Assembly (NCBI GenBank): GCA_028280345.1
Contig: JANQLY010000026.1
Location: forward strand, 17,391-81,390
Direction of reading: 5' to 3'
Source of the DNA: Pseudomonadales bacterium
GTDB lineage: Bacteria; Pseudomonadota; Gammaproteobacteria; Pseudomonadales; UBA7239
DNA length: 64,000 bases
The notes under the pieces were generated by a model. That model worked only from the letters and a program-made list of their open reading frames with translations. It ran no database searches and was not told the DNA's origin. This document shows, in pieces, positions 9,221 through 17,959 of this stretch. Each line of letters opens with the position of its first letter. Position 1 is the stretch's first letter. The translations under genes were made by a program, and so were the position numbers.

Positions 9221-9249
9221 CTTGAAATCACAAAAAGCAGGGCCATATA
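9221..9249 (+). promoter_or_regulatory. Sigma-32-type heat-shock promoter of dnaK
   Basis: CTTGAA (9221-9226) and GGCCATATA (9241-9249, 6/9 match to CCCCATTTA) are separated by 14 bp, as at grpE. About 75 bp upstream of the dnaK ATG. Gives dnaK-dnaJ heat-shock control independent of grpE despite the intervening reversed gene. Confidence 0.65.
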
Positions 9250-9325
9250 GGTAGCAGACTTAAAACCATTGGCTGGCTGCCCACTTCCCCGGCAGCCCCC
9301 GGAAACTGAATGTTGGAGAACCACC

Positions 9326-11257
9326 ATGGGAAAAATTATCGGCATCGACCTCGGCACCACCAACTCCTGTGTGTCTGTATTGGAGGGCGACAAATCCAAA
9401 GTGATTGAAAATGCGGAAGGTGATCGCACGACTCCGTCAATTGTCGCATTTACCGACGAAGGTGAAATTCTCGTTGGTCAAAGCGCCAAACGACAGGCGG
9501 TGACCAATCCGACCAATACCCTGTTTGCGGTAAAGCGCCTGATCGGCCGCAAATTTCAGGATGATGTCGTGCAGAAAGACATTTCCATGGTGCCCTATAG
9601 TATTGTCGCAGCCGATAATGGTGATGCGTGGGTTGAGGTTAAAGACGACAAAAAAGCACCTCCACAAATTTCTGCCGAAGTACTGAAAAAGATGAAAAAA
9701 ACCGCTGAGGATTACCTCGGCGAGACAGTTACCGAAGCGGTCATCACCGTACCGGCCTACTTTAACGATTCCCAGCGCCAGGCCACAAAAGATGCAGGCA
9801 AAATTGCCGGCCTTGATGTGAAACGTATTATTAACGAACCGACAGCGGCGGCGCTGGCCTATGGCATGGATAAAACCAAAGGCGATCGCACCATTGCAGT
9901 TTACGACCTCGGTGGCGGTACCTTTGATATTTCCATTATCGAGATTGCTGAAGTCGATGGTGAACACCAGTTTGAGGTACTCGCCACCAATGGTGACACT
10001 TTCCTCGGTGGTGAAGACTTTGACCTCGCACTGATTGACTATCTCGCCGAGGAATTCAAAAACGACAACGGCATTGATCTCAAGGGTGATCCACTGGCGA
10101 TGCAGCGCCTCAAGGAAGGCGCCGAGAAAGCCAAGATCGAGCTGTCATCGAGCCAACAGACCGAAGTGAACCTGCCCTATATCACCGCAGATGCCACCGG
10201 CCCGAAACACCTTGTGGTTAAACTGACCCGCGCCAAGCTCGAATCTCTTGTCGAAGAACTCGTCGAGCGCTCGCTCAAACCACTACAAACGGCACTTGAC
10301 GACGCCGGCCTGTCCACATCTGAAATCGACGATGTGATTCTTGTCGGTGGTCAAACCCGCATGCCGATGGTGCAGGAACGTGTCGGCAAGTTCTTTGGCA
10401 AGGAACCGCGCAAGGACGTTAATCCGGATGAGGCCGTTGCCATGGGTGCCTCTATCCAGGGCGCAGTACTTTCCGGTGATGTGAAAGATGTGCTGTTGCT
10501 CGACGTTACACCACTGACCCTGGGTATTGAAACCATGGGTGGCGTTGCCACACCGTTAATCGAAAAGAACACCACAATTCCGACCAAGAAGTCCCAGGTG
10601 TTCTCAACTGCAGAAGACAATCAGACTGCAGTCACTATTCACGTGGTACAGGGTGAGCGCAAACAGGCGTCAGGTAATAAATCCCTGGGTCGCTTTGACC
10701 TCGCCGATATTCCCCCGGCCCCGAAAGGCATGCCACAAATCGAAGTATCGTTTGATCTCGACGCCAACGGCATTCTCAATGTCTCGGCAAAAGACAAAGG
10801 CACGGGTAAGGAACAGTCTATTGTAATCAAAGCTTCTTCCGGATTATCCGACGATGAGATTGAGCAAATGGTTGCCGACGCCGAGGCTAATGCCGAAGCA
10901 GACAAGCAGTTTGAAGAGCTCGCTAGCGCACGTAACCAGGCCGATGGTCTGGCTCACGCAACACGCAAAACCCTTGAAGAAGCCGGCGACAAGGCAACCG
11001 CTGAGGAAAAAGCTGCAATTGAAGCTGCCCTTGCCGAAGTTGATGAGGCTCTCAAAGGCGATGACAAGGATGCGATTGAAGCAGCAACGAAAAAACTCAC
11101 TGATGCTTCAACCACACTGGCACAGAAACTCTATGCCGAACAGGCTCAGGACGCTGGAGCAGCAGGTGCTGATGCCGGTGCCGATGATAGTGCAGCAGCT
11201 GGTGAGGATGTCGTAGATGCAGAGTTCGAAGAAGTGAAGGACGACAAGGACAAATAA
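9326..11257 (+). CDS. dnaK: Molecular chaperone DnaK (Hsp70)
   Basis: A 643-residue Hsp70. The ATPase domain opens with GKIIGIDLGTTNSCVSV and contains the phosphate loop AVYDLGGGTFDISI and VILVGGQTRMPMVQ. The substrate domain follows the DVLLLDVTPLTLGIET linker, and the acidic tail ends in EFEEVKDDKDK, the conserved C-terminal EEVKD-type motif. The start at 9326 is supported by GGAG at 9315-9318 with 7 bp spacing and by the family N terminus; the open frame reaches back to 9269 but without family sequence. Acts in the cytoplasm with GrpE and DnaJ. Own heat-shock promoter upstream. Confidence 0.98.
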   Translation: MGKIIGIDLGTTNSCVSVLEGDKSKVIENAEGDRTTPSIVAFTDEGEILVGQSAKRQAVTNPTNTLFAVKRLIGRKFQDDVVQKDISMVPYSIVAADNGDAWVEVKDDKKAPPQISAEVLKKMKKTAEDYLGETVTEAVITVPAYFNDSQRQATKDAGKIAGLDVKRIINEPTAAALAYGMDKTKGDRTIAVYDLGGGTFDISIIEIAEVDGEHQFEVLATNGDTFLGGEDFDLALIDYLAEEFKNDNGIDLKGDPLAMQRLKEGAEKAKIELSSSQQTEVNLPYITADATGPKHLVVKLTRAKLESLVEELVERSLKPLQTALDDAGLSTSEIDDVILVGGQTRMPMVQERVGKFFGKEPRKDVNPDEAVAMGASIQGAVLSGDVKDVLLLDVTPLTLGIETMGGVATPLIEKNTTIPTKKSQVFSTAEDNQTAVTIHVVQGERKQASGNKSLGRFDLADIPPAPKGMPQIEVSFDLDANGILNVSAKDKGTGKEQSIVIKASSGLSDDEIEQMVADAEANAEADKQFEELASARNQADGLAHATRKTLEEAGDKATAEEKAAIEAALAEVDEALKGDDKDAIEAATKKLTDASTTLAQKLYAEQAQDAGAAGADAGADDSAAAGEDVVDAEFEEVKDDKDK

Positions 11258-11286
11258 GTCGCACCCTACATTCATTAGCAATACCC

Positions 11287-11318
11287 CGGGGTCAGCTGCA
11301 GAAACGCAGTTGACCCCG
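11287..11318 (+). terminator. Hairpin between dnaK and dnaJ
   Basis: CGGGGTCA...TGACCCCG, extended through GCTGC/GCAGT, gives a 13 bp stem with one G-U pair and a 6-base loop. It is followed only by GCTTTCT, so it is more likely a partial terminator or mRNA-stability element that sets the dnaK:dnaJ ratio than a full stop. Confidence 0.5.
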
Positions 11319-11339
11319 CTTTCTAACAGAGCAAGATAG

Positions 11340-12461
11340 ATGTCAAAACGGGATTACTACGAAGTACTCGGCCTGGAAAAAGGTGCCGACGAAAAAGAAA
11401 TCAAAAAAGCTTACCGCCGGGTGGCCATGAAGTACCATCCGGATCGTAACCCCGATGACCCCGATGCTGAGGAGAAATTCAAGGAAGCCTCCGAAGCTTA
11501 CGAGATTCTCTCCGATGCACAAAAACGCCAGGCCTATGATCAGTTTGGCCATGCCGGCGTTGATTCCCAGTTTGGTGGTGCCGGTGGCGGCGCAGACTTT
11601 GGCAACTTCAGCGATATCTTCAGCGATGTATTTGGCGACATTTTTGGTGGCGGTGGTGGCGGCCGTCGTCGCGGCGGCCCTCAGCGCGGCTCGGATCTGC
11701 GCTACAACCTCGAGCTTGACCTCGAAGAAGCTGTACACGGTACCGAAGTCAAAATTCGCGTACCGACGCTGGTTACCTGCGATAGCTGTGGCGGCAGCGG
11801 AGCCAAGCCCGGCAGCAAACCGGTGAGCTGCACCACCTGTGGCGGTGTAGGTCAGGTGCGCATGCAGCAGGGCTTTTTCTCTGTGCAACAAACCTGTCCG
11901 ACCTGTCACGGCAAGGGCACTATTATTTCTGATCCCTGTGACAGCTGTCATGGACAGGGGCTTATTGAAGAAATCAAAACCCTGTCCGTCAAGGTTCCAC
12001 CTGGTGTAGACACTGGTGACCGCATTCGTCTGGCCGGAGAGGGTGAAGCTGGCCCCGAAGGCGGCCCGAGTGGTGATCTCTATGTGCAAGTGGTAGTGCG
12101 TGAACATGAACTGTTTCAACGCGATGGTAAACATCTGTACTGCGAGGTACCGATCAGTATCGTGGATGCTGCTCTCGGTGGCGAACTCGAAGTGCCAACC
12201 CTCGATGGCCGTGTAAAGCTGAAAATTCCTGCCGAAACCCAAACTGGCAAACTGTTTCGTATGCGCGGTAAGGGTGTGACACCTGTTCGCGGCGGCAGCC
12301 CTGGCGATCTGTTATGTCGTGTCAGTGTGGAAACCCCGGTTAACCTCAACAAAAAGCAAAAAGAGCTGCTGCGCGAGTTACAGATATCAATGGAAGGCGA
12401 TCAGAATTCGCCGCGTAAAAGCTCCTGGTTTGATAGCGTCAAAGCATTTTTTGACACTTAG
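11340..12461 (+). CDS. dnaJ: Molecular chaperone DnaJ (Hsp40)
   Basis: A 373-residue class A J-protein. It has a J domain with the KYHPDRNPDD HPD motif (about residues 30-40), a Gly/Phe-rich linker (GGAGGGADFGNFSDIF, then GDIFGGGGGG), and four CxxCxGxG zinc repeats (CDSCGGSG, CTTCGGVG, CPTCHGKG, CDSCHGQG). The C-terminal substrate domains are complete. It stimulates DnaK ATPase and delivers clients. It lies 82 bp after dnaK, with a hairpin in the gap. Confidence 0.98.
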   Translation: MSKRDYYEVLGLEKGADEKEIKKAYRRVAMKYHPDRNPDDPDAEEKFKEASEAYEILSDAQKRQAYDQFGHAGVDSQFGGAGGGADFGNFSDIFSDVFGDIFGGGGGGRRRGGPQRGSDLRYNLELDLEEAVHGTEVKIRVPTLVTCDSCGGSGAKPGSKPVSCTTCGGVGQVRMQQGFFSVQQTCPTCHGKGTIISDPCDSCHGQGLIEEIKTLSVKVPPGVDTGDRIRLAGEGEAGPEGGPSGDLYVQVVVREHELFQRDGKHLYCEVPISIVDAALGGELEVPTLDGRVKLKIPAETQTGKLFRMRGKGVTPVRGGSPGDLLCRVSVETPVNLNKKQKELLRELQISMEGDQNSPRKSSWFDSVKAFFDT

Positions 12462-12563
12462 ATATTAAACAGGCTCTGCTCCCCGCCCAACTGTCTTGCC
12501 AGCCGGTCTACTGGTACAATAGCGGCAATTTTTCCCGGTATCTTTTCACAAGGTAGTAGCACT

Positions 12564-13370
12564 ATGACCCGTATCGCAATAACCGGCGCAGCAGGCCGTA
12601 TGGGTAAAACCCTGATCGAAGCTGTCGCGCTGAATGAGCAGGCCGAACTCACTGCGGCCATAGAGCGCCCGGACAGCTCGCTGATCGGCAGCGACAGCGG
12701 CGAGCTCGCCGGCCTTGGTAAAAATGGTGTTGCTGTTGTCGCTGACATTAACGACGTTATCAACGACTTTGATGTTCTGATCGATTTCACCGCACCAGTT
12801 GCCACGGTCAGTAATGCACAGGCCTGTCAGGCAGCAAGCAAAAAAATGGTCATCGGTACCACCGGATTCAACGACCAACAGCAACAGGACTTTGACAGTT
12901 TTATTCAGGGCATTGCTGTGTGCAAGGCCACCAATTTTTCCACTGGTGTTAACCTTTGCTTCAAACTTTCAGCACTGGCCGCAGAAATTCTCGGTGGCGA
13001 AGATTACGATATTGAAATCTACGAAGCTCACCACCGCCACAAGGTAGACGCCCCTTCCGGAACTGCACTAAGTCTCGGAGAGGCCGTTGCCAAGCCGCTC
13101 GGACGCAATCTCAAAGACTGCGCTATTTACGGTCGCGAAGGACAAACCGGTGCTCGTGATCGCAATACCATTGGCTTTGCTACAGCACGTGGTGGCGATG
13201 TGGTTGGCGATCACACGGTGTCATTTATGGCTGATGGTGAGCGCGTTGAAATTACTCACAAAGCCAGTAGCCGTATGTCTTTTGCCCGCGGCGCAGTACG
13301 TGCTGCGGTGTGGTTACAAAGCCAGCAAGCAGGTCTTTACGATATGCAGGATGTGCTCGGTCTGAAATAA
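12564..13370 (+). CDS. dapB: 4-hydroxy-tetrahydrodipicolinate reductase
   Basis: A 268-residue NAD(P)H-dependent reductase of the lysine/diaminopimelate pathway. It has an N-terminal Rossmann motif ITGAAGRMGKTL, VIGTTGFND, and the family signature EAHHRHKVDAPSGTAL with the catalytic His pair and Lys. The C terminus retains GDHTVSFMADGERVEITHKA. Length matches the family. It follows dnaJ as in many gammaproteobacteria, but the next gene is a large membrane protein rather than carA. Confidence 0.97.
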   Translation: MTRIAITGAAGRMGKTLIEAVALNEQAELTAAIERPDSSLIGSDSGELAGLGKNGVAVVADINDVINDFDVLIDFTAPVATVSNAQACQAASKKMVIGTTGFNDQQQQDFDSFIQGIAVCKATNFSTGVNLCFKLSALAAEILGGEDYDIEIYEAHHRHKVDAPSGTALSLGEAVAKPLGRNLKDCAIYGREGQTGARDRNTIGFATARGGDVVGDHTVSFMADGERVEITHKASSRMSFARGAVRAAVWLQSQQAGLYDMQDVLGLK

Positions 13371-13373
13371 AAT

Positions 13374-15257
13374 ATGATCGATCAGGTTGCCTCATCTTTA
13401 CCGTCAAAAGACAACCGTTTTTTCCAAAGCATTTTAATTTTTTTTGCACTATTAGTTAGTGCATCGCTCCTGCTGACCATTTTCAGCCTGCAGTACTATA
13501 CCTATCTGCCCACTTCTGATACCTGGGTATACAGTGAATTTCTCGCAAATGCGGCTAATGGCCAACTCGATATGGTTTCACTATTTAGCCGTCATAACGA
13601 TGCCCACGCCATTGTGCTGCCCAAACTGATTTACTTTCTGGACATTTATCTGACGCAAGGGTCTGGTTTATTCGTCACATTGTGTTCACTGTTATTTATG
13701 TTGGGCACAGCAATATTATTCTTTGCGGTAATTTTATCGATTACTACTTATTCCTTAACGCAACGTCTGATACTGGCACTACTTTCTACCTTACTGTTAA
13801 CCAGTGCAATTCAGGTAGAAAGCTTATTGAACCCTGCTAACCTGCAGTGGTCACTATTAAACTTTTTTGCAACACTCAGTGCATTTTTTTGTGCACGTTA
13901 TCTAACAGCTACGTCCAATAAACGCAGACAACTTGTTTATCTTGCGTTCGCGATGATCGGTGTCGCGTTGACTTCGGCATCTATTCTGTTAATTGCTATA
14001 CCCGTTGCGATTGTATTTATCAGTCAGCAGTTTGGTGCTCGCCGGACCATGCAGTGGTTTATTAAAACCACTCTGATCACACTTGCAATACTGGTTGGCT
14101 GGGAAATTTTTCGTACTTTGTTTTTCCCGACAGCAGCACCACTTGCATTTCAAATTTTACAGTCTCTATTCCCAAACAATTTTACTGTGGAAACACTGGC
14201 TGCGATAACTGAATACTTTGCCGCCCAACCACTAATGGCTTATGGCCAGTGGCTCGGTAATTTGCTGCGTTTTCTTGCCCTGTTTTTTGTTCCATTGATG
14301 GATCGAATGAATTATCCCTGGTTATTGCTACTTTGCAGTGCCTGGTTGTTTTATTTTTTCGGCAAGTTGCTGTTAAACACTCTGCGTTCTGACCAACAAG
14401 CCCGCAGGCATTCATGGCAGTCGCTGTTTTTTGTTACGCTACTTCTGTTTACAATTTTTAGCGCACTGGTGATTGGCTTTGTGCGTTCTCCTCTTCCCTA
14501 TGCCTATACCTTCCGCTTTGCAAATCTCGGTTTATTATTTGCCGCCGCACTATTCCCCTTACTCTGGCTCTGCTTTGCGCAACGAGCGTTCTACCGTTTC
14601 TTTATTATGGCAAGCTTTATTACCTACAGCGGATTACTCGCCTGGCTCAGTGTACAAGAATCCGGCGCGTTTGGTCACGGACGCAATCATATACGCCTGA
14701 CCCAGGTCGCCTACTCTCTGGATATTAAGGCACCGGAAGTTGTCGTCGCAATGCCAGGCACCGCATGGCAGGAAACTGCTTTTGCCAGAGTCGAAGAGCG
14801 AAAACGCCTGTTGCAAGAACATCGGATTGGTATTTATAGCGATCCCGTCTATCAACAGGTAGGCAAAACGTTTGATACGTCAACTACACCACACATGGTT
14901 GACTGCAATTACAAAGTACAAAAAATTCGACGCCTGTTGCCCAAACAAGCGTCTTATAAACTCAGCGGTTTAACCACAACCTCGCAGGGCAAGGCTGTGG
15001 ACCAGGTTATTTTTACAACACCTGATAATATCGTACGCGGTTACGGTATTAGCCAGCTTCCCTCAAAACAGCTAACAAAGATTCTCAGTGAGCCTTATGG
15101 CTGGAGCGGTTTTATTAATCTTGGCGACAGCATTCCTGCTGATAGGGAGACTCCAGTACTCATATATGGCTGGGCAGACAAGATTTTGTGTCGCCCAAAA
15201 CAAATTCAGCTCCCGATGTATCAACAGCGGGAGCTGAATAAAAAACAGCGCCGGTAG
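13374..15257 (+). CDS. Large polytopic membrane protein of unknown function (family also at 45571)
   Basis: A 627-residue protein with about ten transmembrane segments over residues 1-450 and a C-terminal ~170-residue soluble, probably periplasmic domain. A short conserved loop follows the first segment (SDTWVYSEF, then LFSRHNDAHAIVLP), containing Asp, Trp and His residues. The topology resembles polytopic glycan-modifying enzymes (GT-C-like), but no catalytic motif is established. The start at 13374 is 3 bp after the dapB stop, so translation may be coupled. The protein at 45571-47373 shares the loop pattern and C-terminal layout. Function not recognised. Confidence 0.7.
   Translation: MIDQVASSLPSKDNRFFQSILIFFALLVSASLLLTIFSLQYYTYLPTSDTWVYSEFLANAANGQLDMVSLFSRHNDAHAIVLPKLIYFLDIYLTQGSGLFVTLCSLLFMLGTAILFFAVILSITTYSLTQRLILALLSTLLLTSAIQVESLLNPANLQWSLLNFFATLSAFFCARYLTATSNKRRQLVYLAFAMIGVALTSASILLIAIPVAIVFISQQFGARRTMQWFIKTTLITLAILVGWEIFRTLFFPTAAPLAFQILQSLFPNNFTVETLAAITEYFAAQPLMAYGQWLGNLLRFLALFFVPLMDRMNYPWLLLLCSAWLFYFFGKLLLNTLRSDQQARRHSWQSLFFVTLLLFTIFSALVIGFVRSPLPYAYTFRFANLGLLFAAALFPLLWLCFAQRAFYRFFIMASFITYSGLLAWLSVQESGAFGHGRNHIRLTQVAYSLDIKAPEVVVAMPGTAWQETAFARVEERKRLLQEHRIGIYSDPVYQQVGKTFDTSTTPHMVDCNYKVQKIRRLLPKQASYKLSGLTTTSQGKAVDQVIFTTPDNIVRGYGISQLPSKQLTKILSEPYGWSGFINLGDSIPADRETPVLIYGWADKILCRPKQIQLPMYQQRELNKKQRR
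15205..15238 (-). terminator. Terminator for the TetR gene, inside the 3' end of the convergent gene
   Basis: TTCAGCTCCCG (15205-15215) pairs perfectly with CGGGAGCTGAA (15228-15238), an 11 bp stem with a 12-base loop. On the reverse strand it is followed by TTTGTTTT, so it fits a Rho-independent terminator for leftward transcription from the TetR gene, although it lies within the coding sequence of the membrane protein. Confidence 0.55.
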
Positions 15258-15278
15258 CGAGTTGCCGGCTATTAAAAT

Positions 15279-15956
15279 TTAAACTGCCTGAGCCAGTGCT
15301 TCCTGAGTTGCTTGGGAAGGCTGTACAGATGCAATCGCCACGAGGGAATCTACAAGATTATCGATAAACACCTGATTCAGACGAACGTGACCTTTGAGTG
15401 ATGTCACACCCGGCTTCTTGTCGATAATACGTGCAAGATAGGACAAGCTGTGTAGCAACATACTTGTAGCCTGCAACAAGCGCGAAGCTCGCAGCTCCTG
15501 AGGAATATCGGTTGTCAGGCCTGCAATCATCTGCATAACCTTGTCATTTTCCGCAGAATATTCGCGGCCAGCAAATAGCGGTTGCAACTGATTGCTTGCC
15601 GCCAGTTGCGCAAGAATAGCCAGGTAGTAGCGACCGCCATCATCGTCATCAAGTTTTGAAGCGAGGCTGTAAACCACGATACGGGAAACATCTTCCAGTG
15701 TGGCCTGGCGCGGTTGCGCTTCCAGTTTTGCCACCAGATCGTCTTTGGCTTCAAGCACACCGGGAGCATGCTTGTCGATGATCGCTTGCAGCAAACCCTC
15801 TTTGCCACCGAAGTGATAGCTCAGCGCTGATTTATTCTTCTGGTCGGCTTCGCGAGTAATTTCATTCAGTGATACAGCATCAATACCGCGCTCTGCATAG
15901 AGGCGTTCGGCTGTAGAAATAATTTTATTTCGGGTAATAATCGTGTCTTTTCTCAT
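15279..15956 (-). CDS. TetR/AcrR family transcriptional regulator
   Basis: A 225-residue one-component repressor. The N-terminal helix-turn-helix covers about residues 8-55 (RNKIISTAERLYAERGIDAV, then SALSYHFGGKEGLLQAII with the typical YHFGGKE turn), followed by an all-helical ligand-binding and dimer domain of usual size. It is divergent from a Tat-exported small protein. The 142 bp between them contain three copies of an operator-like 13-mer, and a related copy precedes the nearby GMC oxidoreductase gene, so autoregulation and control of that oxidation gene set are likely. Ligand unknown. Confidence 0.88.
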   Translation of the reverse strand: MRKDTIITRNKIISTAERLYAERGIDAVSLNEITREADQKNKSALSYHFGGKEGLLQAIIDKHAPGVLEAKDDLVAKLEAQPRQATLEDVSRIVVYSLASKLDDDDGGRYYLAILAQLAASNQLQPLFAGREYSAENDKVMQMIAGLTTDIPQELRASRLLQATSMLLHSLSYLARIIDKKPGVTSLKGHVRLNQVFIDNLVDSLVAIASVQPSQATQEALAQAV

Positions 15957-16030
15957 AGCTAAGGAACCTTTCTTTCCATCTCCATAGGCGTTAACCTTTG
16001 ATTCTAGACGACCCCGGCAGGAGAGTAAAC

Positions 16031-16093
16031 ACCGATAAACGGTATTTTTTCAGGTCTAAACGGTCGATAATTGCCTTTTATCCGTTAAATGGT
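16031..16093. promoter_or_regulatory. Three operator-like 13-mers between TetR and its divergent neighbour
   Basis: ACCGATAAACGGT (16031-16043, an imperfect palindrome), AGGTCTAAACGGT (16052-16064) and TCCGTTAAATGGT (16081-16093) share the pattern xCCGxTAAAyGGT with 9-10 of 13 matches to the first. The last copy ends 5 bp before the start codon at 16099. A fourth partial copy is at 17970-17982. This spacing and symmetry suit TetR dimer sites. Confidence 0.5.
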
Positions 16094-16098
16094 CACCC

Positions 16099-16503
16099 AT
16101 GATGCAGCGAAGACCCTTTCTGAAATTAGCGCTACTCTCGCTTAGTCTATTTAGTTATAAGGCTGTGGGCACGAAGGCCATTGCTGGTGCCGGCCAACCG
16201 GTTGCCGCGAACCGCAATATCCCCGCCACCCTCGACAAACCACGCTGGCGCACCCTTTATTCACTCTATGACCAGAAACTTGGCGCAGCAGCCCTGCAAA
16301 GCGACCAGTTTGGCAAATATGAGGTACAACCCTTCTTTTCCACCCTGGAAAGCCTTGATCCGAAAAACTTTCACAGTGAGCTACTGGATCTGATCGCGGA
16401 AGACTTTGCTGAAAGGCGTACCCGCTCCGTAGCGGGCTGGCGTCTGTCTGAAACCGAAACCCGTTTGCATGGTTTTATTTTTTTAACCCAGCGGCAACAT
16501 TAA
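16099..16503 (+). CDS. Tat-exported small protein, possible accessory subunit of a GMC dehydrogenase
   Basis: A 134-residue protein whose N terminus has a twin-arginine motif, QRRPFLKLALLSLSL, matching the (S/T)RRxFLK consensus, then a hydrophobic stretch. The mature region (RWRTLYSLYDQKLGAAALQ, then LLDLIAEDFAERRT) resembles in size and layout the small Tat-borne subunit 3 of gluconate-2-dehydrogenase-type complexes, which accompany GMC flavoproteins. Here the GMC gene is convergent rather than in the same operon. The family assignment is tentative; export by Tat is the firmer part. Confidence 0.6.
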   Translation: MMQRRPFLKLALLSLSLFSYKAVGTKAIAGAGQPVAANRNIPATLDKPRWRTLYSLYDQKLGAAALQSDQFGKYEVQPFFSTLESLDPKNFHSELLDLIAEDFAERRTRSVAGWRLSETETRLHGFIFLTQRQH

Positions 16504-16525
16504 TCCCCATTAACAACAATAAGAG

Positions 16526-17959
16526 CTAGCCTGCCTTACCGAGTTGCTGTTCCAGGTACGGAGCGAGACGCCGCGCCAGTGCAATAATCGTTGCTGTAGG
16601 ATTAGCCATACCCCCGGTAGCAAATACTGAAGATCCTGCGAGGTAGAGGTTATCAACACTGTGAACGCGACAGTTGCTATCCACGACACCATCTTCGGGT
16701 CTTTCACTCATGCGTGTGGTACACATTAAATGCCCACCACCGACCATCGTCTGCCACAAATCACCTTCATCAAGCATGAGCTTCAAGCGCCCGGCATGAA
16801 TACGCCCGAGTTCATGAGACAACAAATCGATCGAAGTAAGCAATGAGTTTTGATCGTACTCGGTCAAGCGCCAATCCAGTTTTACTCGGCGCTGACCAAA
16901 GAAGTCTTTTTCCTTTGTTAACGTGACCCGGCTATCCAGGTTTGGCTGCTGTTCGGCACGAAATGCCATGGAATAAAAACCGCCACCGGATGTCGCAAGG
17001 CCGGAAAAATTGGGCTTATATTGCTTTGCTCCGGCCCAGGCAGATTTTTCAGTAAAACGCTTTGAAAGTTTCGCAGAAAAATTCAGTAATTTATGTTCAG
17101 TAACCCTATCCGCTGAAAGCGTTAGTGCAGGCTTATAGCGCTGGTCATGTTGCATTTGTGCGGCCATATCATCCGCTAACCACACTAGCGCTGGTGGATC
17201 ATAAAACTGAAAGTGCGGATGTTCCGCAAAGTAACGCCCAACATTATCATGCTCATTGCCCAAGCCTACAGATGAAACACTATCGGCGTTTAACAACAAC
17301 CGCGCATTGCCAACGCCGCCACAGGCCAACACTACAGCACTGGCATTAACATCAAAGCGTTGCCCTGTCTGACTCGATACTTCTACACCATTCAATGTAC
17401 TCGCTTTATCATGCAACAGCCCGGTTACGGTAGCATTAGTTATCAGCGTAATATTTTCATCGCCATTAAAATGTTGCTTGTAAAAAGCATCAAACGGCAA
17501 CAGGGTTCGTTCGTAATAGGCCAGACGCAACCCCGTATCCTTAATATTCTTATCGCGGTGTTTTTTTTCTAACAAAAACGCCGGATAAAATTCCGCAATA
17601 TCTGCTTTGCTGATTGGCCACTGATGAAAGAATGGCAAATCCCGCTGAATAAAATCCAGCTCATCCATTTCGCGGCAATAGCCACCCCAGATTGTACCCG
17701 TGCCACCAAAACGGCGCTGACTGTGTAACGATAGATAGTTCTCTTCCAGTTCAGGAGAGGGTGAGCTGATTTCACCATCCGCCAGACTTTGGGTCTTTTC
17801 ATTCAGCTCAAAGTCACCGGATTCCAGTAGACAGACCTTAAGTGCTGTATTTTTAAAATGATCAGCGATAATAATACCCGCCGGCCCTGCACCGACAATA
17901 CAAAGATCGCAATTAATGGTTTGTGCTTTAAACGACTTGTCTTCAGTGTCCAGGTGCAT
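16526..17959 (-). CDS. GMC family FAD-dependent oxidoreductase
   Basis: A 477-residue flavoprotein alcohol dehydrogenase/oxidase. The N-terminal dinucleotide motif CDLCIVGAGPAGIIIADHF is followed by an ERRFGGTGTIWGG-type FAD loop (seen as RRFGGTGTIWGGYC). The C-terminal GMC domain contains GGGHLMCTTRMSE with the catalytic His region and the NLYLAGSSVFATGGMANPT motif. No signal peptide, so if periplasmic it would travel with a Tat partner. A sequence related to the TetR operator lies 11-23 bp before the start codon. Divergent from the alcohol dehydrogenase at 18106. Substrate unknown. Confidence 0.85.
   Translation of the reverse strand: MHLDTEDKSFKAQTINCDLCIVGAGPAGIIIADHFKNTALKVCLLESGDFELNEKTQSLADGEISSPSPELEENYLSLHSQRRFGGTGTIWGGYCREMDELDFIQRDLPFFHQWPISKADIAEFYPAFLLEKKHRDKNIKDTGLRLAYYERTLLPFDAFYKQHFNGDENITLITNATVTGLLHDKASTLNGVEVSSQTGQRFDVNASAVVLACGGVGNARLLLNADSVSSVGLGNEHDNVGRYFAEHPHFQFYDPPALVWLADDMAAQMQHDQRYKPALTLSADRVTEHKLLNFSAKLSKRFTEKSAWAGAKQYKPNFSGLATSGGGFYSMAFRAEQQPNLDSRVTLTKEKDFFGQRRVKLDWRLTEYDQNSLLTSIDLLSHELGRIHAGRLKLMLDEGDLWQTMVGGGHLMCTTRMSERPEDGVVDSNCRVHSVDNLYLAGSSVFATGGMANPTATIIALARRLAPYLEQQLGKAG

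Noticed and set aside
11343..12242. 299-codon open frame antisense to dnaJ
   Set aside because: Lies wholly inside a certain gene; low-complexity translation from Gly-rich codons read backwards, no start signal.
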